Positions 7,884 to 15,237 of a stretch of 64,000 nt of DNA are shown here, in pieces. Under the pieces are notes generated by a model, which saw only the letters and a program-made list of their open reading frames with translations, had not been told where the DNA came from and did not search any database. The position numbers and the translations under genes were made by a program. Position 1 is the stretch's first letter. Each line of letters starts with the position of its first letter. The DNA comes from DATAFF01 sp036257595 (GTDB lineage: Bacteria > Pseudomonadota > Alphaproteobacteria > Rhizobiales > Aestuariivirgaceae). Location: the NCBI GenBank assembly GCA_036257595.1, contig DATAFF010000155.1, positions 27,000-90,999 on the forward strand. Direction: 5' to 3'.

Positions 7884-8903
7884 ATGGAGCGGATCATGAC
7901 GGCTTTCCATCAGCTGCCGCAGGAGGAGCAGATTCGTCGGCTCGAACGCGTCGCCAAGTCGGCGCTTGCCCAATACCCGTTTGCTCCCGACGCGACGTTG
8001 AGCCTGATCAACCTCTCCGAGAATGCCACCTATCGGATCGATAGCGCGGGCGAGCGCTTTGCCATGCGTGTCCACCGGGAGGGTTACCATTCCGAAAGGG
8101 CCATAGAATCGGAACTTGCCTGGGCGATGGCCTTGCGGCGGGACGGCGCTGCGGTGACCCCCGCTCCCATTCCCGGCCGCAACGGCAAGCTGATCCAAAC
8201 CGTCGCTCACGAGCTCATGCCGCGCCCGCGCAATGTTGTGGCGTTCCGCTGGGAGGATGGCGTCGAACCTTCCGAGAAGGAGCACGATCTTTCGTCCCCC
8301 TTCGAGATACTCGGCGAGATCACCGCGCGCATGCATCTTCACTCCATGGCCTGGAAGCGCCCGCCGGGCTTCGAGCGCCACCGTTGGGATTTCGACACCA
8401 GCATCGGCAACAAGCCGCATTGGGGTTCGTGGCGCGATGGCATGGGGATGACGCCCGAGCGAACGGCGCTCTTTGACAGGACCGTCGGTCTGATCGGCAT
8501 CCGGCTACAGAAATTCGGCCAGGAGCCGGAGCGCTTCGGGCTCATCCATTGCGACATGCGCCTCGCCAACCTTCTCATTGATGGGCAGGTGACCAAGGTC
8601 ATCGACTTCGACGATTGCGGCTTCTCCTGGCTCCTCTATGACTGCGCGACGACCGTCTCCTTCTTCGAGCATCAGCCGGAGGTTCCGCGACTGATCGACT
8701 GCTGGGTCCGTGGCTATCGGCGGGTCAAGGAATTGCCAGCCGAGGACGAGCAGGAGATTTGGACATTCGTCATGCTCCGGCGCCTGCTGCTTGTCGCGTG
8801 GATCGGCTCCCATTCGGAGACCGATCTCGCCAAATCCATGGGCGATGAGTACACCGCCTCGACCGTCCCGCTTTGCGAGGATTACCTCAGCCGCTTTGGC
8901 TAG
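7884..8903 (+). CDS. Aminoglycoside phosphotransferase-fold amino-alcohol kinase
   Basis: The 339-residue protein is an APH/choline-kinase-fold phosphotransferase. It shows the Brenner catalytic motif LIHCDMRLANLLI, followed by the metal-binding VIDFDDCG. In RMM/AAUM loci the equivalent gene product phosphorylates 1-amino-2-propanol, making the substrate of the phospho-lyase encoded divergently. No N-terminal targeting peptide separate from the fold is obvious. The start is ATG 7884 with GAAGG six bases upstream; a second ATG at 7896 is possible. The gene is followed after three bases by the AraC-type regulator, so both are probably cotranscribed from the TTGACA-rich promoter. Confidence 0.85.
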   Translation: MERIMTAFHQLPQEEQIRRLERVAKSALAQYPFAPDATLSLINLSENATYRIDSAGERFAMRVHREGYHSERAIESELAWAMALRRDGAAVTPAPIPGRNGKLIQTVAHELMPRPRNVVAFRWEDGVEPSEKEHDLSSPFEILGEITARMHLHSMAWKRPPGFERHRWDFDTSIGNKPHWGSWRDGMGMTPERTALFDRTVGLIGIRLQKFGQEPERFGLIHCDMRLANLLIDGQVTKVIDFDDCGFSWLLYDCATTVSFFEHQPEVPRLIDCWVRGYRRVKELPAEDEQEIWTFVMLRRLLLVAWIGSHSETDLAKSMGDEYTASTVPLCEDYLSRFG

Positions 8904-8906
8904 AGC

Positions 8907-10019
8907 ATGGGTTCCATGCCGTTGATCCCGCGGCGTTTCCCGTGTCATTATGGTCAGGAAATGGCCAGACAAAGCGCAGGGATCGAGGTTACAGGCGCTG
9001 CAGACGGTCGCGCGCCGGCCGTTCTCGCCTCCGCCGCCACCGGGATCGTCGAGAGCATCGAAAGAGAGGGTGGCGATGTCGAGGGCGTTTTTGCGTCCGC
9101 CGGCATTGCCCCGGCCATGGCCGGCTCACCCACCCTGCGACTCAGGCTTTCCTCGTTCTGCGCCCTGTTCGAGGAAGCGGCCCGCAGCACCGTCAATGAC
9201 AATTTTGGCCTGTGGTTCGGCAACGGCTTCCGCCCGCGCAGTCTCGGCATGTGGGGTTATGCTGCGGTCTCGGCCCAGACCCTGGGCTGCGCCCTCGAGA
9301 GCCTCGTCGATCTGTTCCCCCTCCACCAGGAGAGCTCGCTGATGCGGCTCTTCACAGGAAAGGACGGGCTTGGCCGTCTCGAATACCAGATCACGGCGCC
9401 GTCAATCCTTGAGCGACGCCAGGATGCCGAATTGTCACTCGGCATGTTCCTCAATGTTTTCCGCGAGTGCCTGGGCGCACGCTGGTCGCCCGAGGAGATC
9501 CATTTCGAGCATCCGCGACCGGAGAGCTTTCGCGATCATGAGCGGGCTTTCGGCGCTCCCGTCTATTTTTCACAACCGACCAACGCAATCTTGTTTCGGC
9601 CGGAAAACCTCGCGCATCCGATGCCTGGCCGCGACCCAATCCTCATGGCAATGATGCGAGCATGCCTCGAGAGACTGGCCAGCGGACAGCCCGAGGAACC
9701 CTCATTGCTCGACCAGATCCGGACTGCAGTCCGCGCGCGATTGCCGAGCGGGCACCCGGCGCTTGAGGAAATCGCCGCCGACCTTCGTCTCCCACCATCT
9801 GCGGTGCATCGTGTCTTGGTCGAAGCCTCGCTGGTCTACAAGGATATGGTCGAGGCCACTCGCCGCGACCTTGCGTTCATGTACATGAAGCAGCGCCGAT
9901 TGCCGCTGTCCGAGATCGCGCTTCTCACCGGCTATTCCGAACTGTCCGCCTTCTCGCGGGCGGTACGGCGCTGGACCGGCAAGTGCCCACGAACGCTGCG
10001 TTTGGACCTCCTGCAATAA
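8907..10019 (+). CDS. AraC-family transcriptional regulator
   Basis: The protein has an N-terminal ligand-sensing domain of the arabinose-binding-like type (residues about 40-230, including GLWFGNGFRPRSLGMWGYAAVSAQTLGCAL) and a C-terminal AraC DNA-binding domain. That domain has two helix-turn-helix units: LEEIAADLRLPPSAVHRVL and LSEIALLTGYSELSAFSRAVRRWTGKCPRTLR. It is encoded three bases after the amino-alcohol kinase and therefore probably controls this pathway in response to its substrate. Autoregulation from the shared promoter follows naturally. The start could be 8907, coupled to the kinase stop, or the internal ATG at 8961; neither has a strong ribosome binding site. Confidence 0.88.
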   Translation: MGSMPLIPRRFPCHYGQEMARQSAGIEVTGAADGRAPAVLASAATGIVESIEREGGDVEGVFASAGIAPAMAGSPTLRLRLSSFCALFEEAARSTVNDNFGLWFGNGFRPRSLGMWGYAAVSAQTLGCALESLVDLFPLHQESSLMRLFTGKDGLGRLEYQITAPSILERRQDAELSLGMFLNVFRECLGARWSPEEIHFEHPRPESFRDHERAFGAPVYFSQPTNAILFRPENLAHPMPGRDPILMAMMRACLERLASGQPEEPSLLDQIRTAVRARLPSGHPALEEIAADLRLPPSAVHRVLVEASLVYKDMVEATRRDLAFMYMKQRRLPLSEIALLTGYSELSAFSRAVRRWTGKCPRTLRLDLLQ

Positions 10020-10029
10020 GCCACCGTCG

Positions 10030-10800
10030 CTACATCAAGGAAAGAGCCTCGAGCGACTCGGGCAGAATTTGCCCGCCATCGACGATGATAGTCTGGCCAG
10101 TGATGTAGCCGGCCTCTTTAGAGGCAAAAAAGAGGACGGCATTGCCGATATCTGCCACCGACCCGAGCTTCTTGAGCGGGATCGATGCCGCCATGGTCTT
10201 GTGATACTCCTCGCCCAAATCCGCCAGCCCCTCGGTCACGACATTCCCCGGCAGGACTGCATTGACCGTAATGCCGTATTTCGCGAGCTCGATCGCGGCG
10301 GTGCGCATGAAGCCGAGCTGACCCGACTTGGTGGCGCCATAATGTGCCCAGCCGGGATAGCCGGTGACCGGTCCGGTGATCGACGACGTCAGGATCACGC
10401 GACCCTGATCGGATTTCTTGAGATAGGGAAGGCATGCCTTGACCGAGAGGAACGCGCCTTTGAGATTGGTGTTCGCCACCTCGTCCCATTGCGCCGGAGT
10501 TAGATCCTCGATCTTCACCTGTGGGAAGATGCCGGCATTGGCACAGAGGATATCGATGCCGCCGAACGCCTCGGCTGCGGCCTTTGCCGCCTTCTCCATC
10601 GAAGCGAGATCGGTCACGTCTCCGGTTACCGCCCTTGCACCGTGCCCGATCTCCGTTGCCGCCCGCTTTCCCTCCTCAAGATGGCGCGAGACCACGGTGA
10701 CGCGGGCCCCGGCATCCGCCAGCGATCGGGCCATACCCTTGCCGATTCCCTTGCTGCCACCGGTGACAAACGCGCTTCGCCCTTTGATCGAGTCGAGCAT
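10030..10800 (-). CDS. Short-chain dehydrogenase, probable 1-amino-2-propanol / aminoacetone dehydrogenase
   Basis: A classical SDR of 256 residues: cofactor motif TGGSKGIG at 13-20, CANAG near 86-90, catalytic Ser140 in LTSSITG, and Tyr154/Lys158 in WAHYGATKSG. The stretch from AGIFPQ through LTSSITGPVTGYPGWAHYGA, plus GNVVTEGL and the PES-containing end, resembles the S-(+)-1-amino-2-propanol dehydrogenase of the mycobacterial RMM locus. That enzyme interconverts aminoacetone and 1-amino-2-propanol and would feed the kinase here. It is the last gene of the importer operon, 13 bases after the permease stop, with GGGAG eight bases before the ATG. Assignment to this substrate rests on family resemblance and locus context. 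Confidence 0.82.
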   Translation of the reverse strand: MLDSIKGRSAFVTGGSKGIGKGMARSLADAGARVTVVSRHLEEGKRAATEIGHGARAVTGDVTDLASMEKAAKAAAEAFGGIDILCANAGIFPQVKIEDLTPAQWDEVANTNLKGAFLSVKACLPYLKKSDQGRVILTSSITGPVTGYPGWAHYGATKSGQLGFMRTAAIELAKYGITVNAVLPGNVVTEGLADLGEEYHKTMAASIPLKKLGSVADIGNAVLFFASKEAGYITGQTIIVDGGQILPESLEALSLM

Positions 10801-10813
10801 CGTGGAGCTCCCT

Positions 10814-11626
10814 TCATTTTTCGCTGCGCGGCAGACTGCCGCGCCGCATCAGCGTTATCAAACTCCAAAAGCCAAGCAGCAGAATGGCAGCGCCGACAGT
10901 CGACAGCGTCCCAAGCACTGGCACGCCCGGCGTGTAGCCTGCCACCATCTTGGCATAGAGATACTCCGGCACGGCGCTGTCAGCACCCGTTGTATAGAGC
11001 GACAGCGGAAAATTGCCCCATGACAGCAGGAAAGCGAAGAGCGCACCCGAGAAAATGCCCGGGAGCAGGACGGGAAAGGTGATCTCTCGGAAAACCTGCA
11101 GCCGGGACGCCCCAAGGTCGAATGCCGCTTCTTCAAGTGCCGGATCGAAACTGTAGACCTGGATCGCAATCACGAGCGTCGCGACCGGTGCGATCCACAC
11201 CAGATGTGCGAAAACGGCCGTCTTCCACGACAGCGGAAGTCCGAGGGCGTTGAACCATAGCAGCAAGGCGAGACCGAGCACCGATTGTGGAAAGAAGATC
11301 GGCAGCAATACGAGCTTCTGATAGAGCGAGCGGCCTTTCCAATCGTAGCGTGCAAAGGCGAGCGCACCGAAGAACGCCAGGATCACGGCGATCACCGTCA
11401 CCGCTGACGCGATCGCGATCGAGGTCGACAAGATCTGATGGATCTCAAAGGAGGCCAGTGTCTTGCCCCACCATTCCGTTCCCCATCGGGGAATGGGAAA
11501 GGTGAAATAGCGGCTGGCGGTCAGCGATGCCAGAGCGAGACAAACGGCCGGCACGTAAAGAAACACGATGACAGCAGCAGTCCAGGCGAGGATCAGAGAG
11601 CGCATCGCACCGCGGTCGGCCTCCAT
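10814..11626 (-). CDS. Pot-type ABC transporter permease (PotC-like)
   Basis: The inner-membrane permease (270 residues) has the six-helix layout of PotC-type subunits and the ABC coupling motif EEAAFDLGASRLQVFREITFP at about residues 160-180. The start at 11626 is chosen because the ATG overlaps the upstream permease stop in TGATG and gives the family-like N-terminus MEADRGAMRSLILAW; the frame is open further upstream but lies inside the neighbour gene. It forms a heterodimer with the product at 11626-12462. The transporter very likely brings the amino-alcohol or aminoketone substrate of the microcompartment into the cell. Confidence 0.9.
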   Translation of the reverse strand: MEADRGAMRSLILAWTAAVIVFLYVPAVCLALASLTASRYFTFPIPRWGTEWWGKTLASFEIHQILSTSIAIASAVTVIAVILAFFGALAFARYDWKGRSLYQKLVLLPIFFPQSVLGLALLLWFNALGLPLSWKTAVFAHLVWIAPVATLVIAIQVYSFDPALEEAAFDLGASRLQVFREITFPVLLPGIFSGALFAFLLSWGNFPLSLYTTGADSAVPEYLYAKMVAGYTPGVPVLGTLSTVGAAILLLGFWSLITLMRRGSLPRSEK

Positions 11627-12462
11627 CAGCGTTTCCCCATGATCTGATCGAGATCGAAACGTCGGAGAACCAGAATCACGAGAAAGGCGACGACAAACAT
11701 CAGCAGAACTGCGAGCGCCGAGCCGAGTGGCCAATTCTGCGCATAGGTGAAAGCGATTTCGATATCGTGGACGATCGGGATGATGCGTTGCCCGCCCATC
11801 ACCTTGGCCTCAGCAATGGCACCGACTGCCAACACGAAAGTCAGCAGGAATCCAATGACAATTCCCGGCATGGCAAGCGGCAACTCGACCTCGCGGAAAA
11901 CCTGCCAGCGCGAGGCCCCAAGGTCGTAGGCTGCCTCCCGCGTTTCGTTCGGCACCATCGCGATGCCGAGCGTCATCGGGAACAGCATGAACGGAAGATA
12001 GACATAGACCATGCCGAGAATAATCGCCGGAAGCGTGAAGAGCATGCTCGACAGCTCGATGCCGAACAATGACTTGAGTGTGCCGAGAAGGACACCATTC
12101 TTGATAAGGAACAGCACCCAACCATAAAGCCTGACATTCTCCGACACAAAAAGCGGGATGGTAAACAGAAGCGTCAGCACCATCGACCATGGTCCGGCAA
12201 GGCGCACGAGGCCATAAGCGATCGGGTAGCAGATCAAAGCCAGGATGATCGTCGTGACGACGGCAAGACCAAGCGACCACAGGAACGAGATGTAGCTCGT
12301 CGAACGAAGGATGGCGCGATAGTTTTCGAGCGTGGGCTCCTGGAACAGGCTGAAGGTGCGCTCCGGCATGAAGCTGAAGTCGATCACGGCGAGGAGCGGC
12401 GCAGCAAAGCCGATGGCAAGCAGCACCAGCATGGGCAGCGCGTTGCGCAAGCCTTGCGACAT
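11626..12462 (-). CDS. Pot-type ABC transporter permease (PotB-like)
   Basis: A 278-residue inner-membrane protein with six predicted helices. It has an N-terminal segment LRNALPMLVLLAIGFAAPLL and the EAA loop REAAYDLGASRWQVFREVELP near residue 180. It matches PotB/PotH permeases of polyamine-type importers and lies between the ATPase gene (three-base gap) and the second permease (one-base overlap). The partner set PotD-PotA-PotB-PotC is complete in this operon. Specificity is probably not for polyamines, given the neighbouring amino-alcohol genes, but that is inference from context. Confidence 0.9.
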   Translation of the reverse strand: MSQGLRNALPMLVLLAIGFAAPLLAVIDFSFMPERTFSLFQEPTLENYRAILRSTSYISFLWSLGLAVVTTIILALICYPIAYGLVRLAGPWSMVLTLLFTIPLFVSENVRLYGWVLFLIKNGVLLGTLKSLFGIELSSMLFTLPAIILGMVYVYLPFMLFPMTLGIAMVPNETREAAYDLGASRWQVFREVELPLAMPGIVIGFLLTFVLAVGAIAEAKVMGGQRIIPIVHDIEIAFTYAQNWPLGSALAVLLMFVVAFLVILVLRRFDLDQIMGKR

Positions 12463-12465
12463 GCC

Positions 12466-13545
12466 CTAGGGTCCGACCAGGATGCTGTCCCGGCCATCCC
12501 AGCCGATCAGCACCTCCTCGTCGAGCTGGCCCTTGAAGGCCTGCTGACGCAGCTTCTCGACGACGAATACGTGGTCACCGACCCGAACTTGATATTGGAT
12601 GCGCGATCCCAGCACATATTCATTGTAGAGCCGTCCGGAAAGAACATTCTCAGCCTCGGTCGGGGAGGCGAGGAAACGCATGAATTCCGGCCGGATGACC
12701 AGAAAGCCCTCACGAAAATCAGCGGGAATGGCGCCTGCCCGCAGGTCTGCCGGAACCGCACTGGATATAAGCGCATGTCCGCCGTCGAGCCTGACCGGCA
12801 GCACGTTCACATCCCCCATGAACTCCGAGACGAAGCGTGAATTCGGCGCCGTGTAGATCTCATGCGGCGTTCCGACCTGCACCAACCTCCCTGCCCGCAT
12901 CACGCCGATACGATCGCTCATCACCATTGCCTCTTCCAGGCTGTGAGTGATGTAGACGAATGTCTTGCCGGTTTCTCGATGAATGTCCTTGAGCTCCTTC
13001 TCGAGGGTCTTGCGGAGCTTGTAATCGATGGCAGAGAGCGGCTCGTCGAAGAACAGGATCTCGGGGTCGAAGGCAAGCGCCCGGGCAAGTGCGACGCGCT
13101 GGCGTTCGCCGCCGGAGCATTTCTGAACGCTTCGACCATAATAGCCTTCGGGCAACCGGAGTTGCTGCATGAGCTCCAATGCTCGGGCGCGCCGGGTCGA
13201 GCGATCGATGCCGCGGATCTTCAACGAGAACTCGATATTGTCGCCGACCGAGCGATGCGGGAACAGCGCCAGCGACTGAAACACCATGCAGGTCGGGCGC
13301 CGGTTGGCCGGGATGTCGTTGATGCGCTTGCCTCTGAGCCGGATGTCGCCGGAGCTCGCGGTCTCCATCCCGGCAAGGATGCGAACGAGCGTGGTCTTGC
13401 CGCTGCCGGACGGACCGACGATCGTGAAGAACTCCCCCTCCATGATCTTGAGGTCGATCCGGTCAACGGCGGTGAGCGGTCCAAAGACCTTGCTCACCGC
13501 CGCAAGCTCGAGAATCGGTCGCGATTCACCCTGCAGAGGCTTCAC
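12466..13545 (-). CDS. ABC transporter ATP-binding protein (PotA-like)
   Basis: The 359-residue ATPase contains Walker A GPSGSGKTT near residues 39-47, the Q-loop region FQSLALFPH, the signature CSGGERQRVALARAL, Walker B ILFFDEPLSAID and the switch histidine in YITHSLEEAM. The signature reads CSGGE rather than the usual LSGGQ, a small variant. The C-terminal part from about residue 240 is a TOBE/OB-fold regulatory domain, as in PotA and MalK. It energises the two permeases encoded next. Its start overlaps the end of the binding-protein gene by 20 bases, indicating coupling. Confidence 0.93.
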   Translation of the reverse strand: MKPLQGESRPILELAAVSKVFGPLTAVDRIDLKIMEGEFFTIVGPSGSGKTTLVRILAGMETASSGDIRLRGKRINDIPANRRPTCMVFQSLALFPHRSVGDNIEFSLKIRGIDRSTRRARALELMQQLRLPEGYYGRSVQKCSGGERQRVALARALAFDPEILFFDEPLSAIDYKLRKTLEKELKDIHRETGKTFVYITHSLEEAMVMSDRIGVMRAGRLVQVGTPHEIYTAPNSRFVSEFMGDVNVLPVRLDGGHALISSAVPADLRAGAIPADFREGFLVIRPEFMRFLASPTEAENVLSGRLYNEYVLGSRIQYQVRVGDHVFVVEKLRQQAFKGQLDEEVLIGWDGRDSILVGP

Positions 13546-14686
13546 GTTTGGCAGCCGTCATGATGTCCAGAAGCTTGGCATAGTCGGGTACGATATCGTA
13601 CTCGACGGAACGCGCCATCTCCTCTTCCAGGCTGTCCCATTGAATGGCGTCGAGCTCGTCCGCCGTGAACAGCTTGAAGCAGTCGGAATTGCCCATTTGC
13701 GTGACTGGATTGAAAGTTCCTTCGGCAAAGGCGACGATATGGGCGTTCTCGGGCTTTTGCACATATTGAAGGAACTCGACGGCGAGTGGCGAAGCGTTGG
13801 GGTTGTTCACCACGGACGTGACCTCGATCCACGAGATGCCGCCCTTGCCATCCGTCAGCGGACCCTTGCTCGGCGTGACGCCGCGGATGTTCTTGTGACC
13901 GTCGGCGCGCGCCGGCGAGGCGGAATAGGTCCCGCCTGTCATATGGAAGTCGATCTCACCCGACACCAGCGCCTGGTTCATGGTCGCAATATCGCCCACG
14001 ACCTTGGCTCCCTTGAACACCCGCTTGGCGGTCTCGGTAAACTTCGCGACCTCCTGGTCGTTATGATCCTTGAACGGGTCGAAGCCGCTGATCGCGCAGA
14101 TATTGAACACGTTCCAGTCGTCGGATTCGAGGACGCCGTATTTCTTGGCATTGGCGGGATCGTTGAACAGGTCCCAGCCTTGGTCCTCGGCGGTCTTCCG
14201 GCTTACCTTGTCGGTGTTGACCACGAAGCTGTACGGGCCAAAGCGCTGGCACATGCCGAGAAGCTCCTTGCCGCTGTCGTCCATCGCCCATTTATAGGGT
14301 GGCTTGAACGCCGGCAGCATCTTCTCGAAATAGGGCTCCATCTGCGCCCGATCGAGCGGCTTGATCAGCTTCTCGGGGTACATGATCTTGCGCGCCCAGG
14401 GATTGTTCACATTGATCAAATCCCACACGTTGGTCTCCCCGGCCCGGAGCCGGTTGATCATCGTCGGGTCGTTGGTCAGCGACTCGGCCTTGACGGTGGC
14501 CGCATTGGCGGACCGGAACGGATCGAGGACCTGCGCGGAATTGTAACCCTCCCAGCACAGGATGTTCAGCTCCTTCTCGCGGGCGGCATAAGCAGAACGC
14601 GGAAGGCCGGATTGCGCGGCAAAGGCCGCGGCAAGCATCGCGGATGTCTGCATGAAGCCCCGGCGCGACAAGCTTTGCTTGGGCAT
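13526..14686 (-). CDS. Periplasmic substrate-binding protein of Pot-type importer (PotD-like)
   Basis: A 386-residue extracytoplasmic solute-binding protein of the PotD/PotF cluster. The N-terminus has a twin-arginine-like signal (LSRRGFMQTSAMLAAAFAA) with likely cleavage after AYA. The mature protein starts KELNILCWEGYNSAQVLDPF, very typical of polyamine-type binding proteins. The start at 14686 is preferred over an upstream ATG at 14707 because GGGAGG lies at proper spacing just before it. It is the first gene of potD-potA-potB-potC-SDR. A 21-bp direct repeat of TTTGACC lies 77-106 bases upstream, related to the array in the BMC promoter. Confidence 0.9.
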   Translation of the reverse strand: MPKQSLSRRGFMQTSAMLAAAFAAQSGLPRSAYAAREKELNILCWEGYNSAQVLDPFRSANAATVKAESLTNDPTMINRLRAGETNVWDLINVNNPWARKIMYPEKLIKPLDRAQMEPYFEKMLPAFKPPYKWAMDDSGKELLGMCQRFGPYSFVVNTDKVSRKTAEDQGWDLFNDPANAKKYGVLESDDWNVFNICAISGFDPFKDHNDQEVAKFTETAKRVFKGAKVVGDIATMNQALVSGEIDFHMTGGTYSASPARADGHKNIRGVTPSKGPLTDGKGGISWIEVTSVVNNPNASPLAVEFLQYVQKPENAHIVAFAEGTFNPVTQMGNSDCFKLFTADELDAIQWDSLEEEMARSVEYDIVPDYAKLLDIMTAAKREASAG

Positions 14687-14762
14687 TTGTTTCCTCCCTA
14701 AAGGCACCTCTTGGCGGGAACAGGGTGCCCCGCCACCACCTTAACGTCAATCCGGGCGACCT

Positions 14763-14792
14763 ATTTGACCTCGAGGAACCTGGATTTGACCT
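14763..14792 (-). promoter_or_regulatory. Direct-repeat operator (ATTTGACCT twice, 21 bp apart) before the importer operon
   Basis: ATTTGACCT occurs at 14763-14771 and again at 14784-14792, exactly 21 bp apart. Read towards the importer operon this is AGGTCAAAT twice, the same orientation, core (GTCAA) and period as the TGTCAA pairs in front of the phospho-lyase and kinase genes. This suggests that one AraC-type regulator controls shell, enzymes and uptake. The site lies in the 122-bp gap after the small dehydratase subunit gene. Confidence 0.55.
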
Positions 14793-14808
14793 GATAGCCG
14801 GAAAATCG

Positions 14809-15237
14809 TCAGTAGCGACCCATATAGAGGCCTCGGCGGCGATAGACCTCGGCAGCCTCCTCGAGGAAGTCGGCAAGCTTGAACGTGCCATATGTTTCGC
14901 GCAACAGCTTCGCAGCGGAAATCAGCTCGGCTTCGCTTTTCGCCCGTCCAGGTCGCAGCAGCTCGTAAATCTCCATGATCACCCGTTGCGGCAGCGCCGC
15001 CATCTCGGCTGCCCTCTCGAGATTGAGCGCAAGAGTCGGGCGGCCGGCGGCGCGAGAGATCTCGGCCTGGCGAGACAGGGACTGCGGGGTAATCCTCAGA
15101 TCCTCCATGGCGATCTCGCCGGCGACGACCCTCTCAAGCGTAAGCTCGTCGAGGCTCAGGCCGCGGGCCCCTCGCACTTCGCCAGGGCAGGTTTCAGCGA
15201 GCGGATAGTCGGGAATGCCAAAGGGGCGCGTGGTCAC
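14809..15237 (-). CDS. B12-dependent diol/glycerol dehydratase small subunit
   Basis: The 142-residue protein matches the gamma subunit of diol and glycerol dehydratases (PduE/DhaE/GldC). It contains PDYPLAETCPGEVRGARG, LDELTLERVVAGEI, EDLRITPQSLSRQAEISRAAGRPTLALNLERAAE, EIYELLRPGR and EAAEVYRRRGLY. The N-terminus starts directly at the conserved PDYPL region and lacks the roughly 30-residue targeting extension found on PduE of propanediol microcompartments, so it does not by itself direct the enzyme into a shell. Translation begins at GTG 15237, overlapping the large-subunit stop by four bases. The stop is 122 bases before the importer operon. Confidence 0.9.
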   Translation of the reverse strand: MTTRPFGIPDYPLAETCPGEVRGARGLSLDELTLERVVAGEIAMEDLRITPQSLSRQAEISRAAGRPTLALNLERAAEMAALPQRVIMEIYELLRPGRAKSEAELISAAKLLRETYGTFKLADFLEEAAEVYRRRGLYMGRY

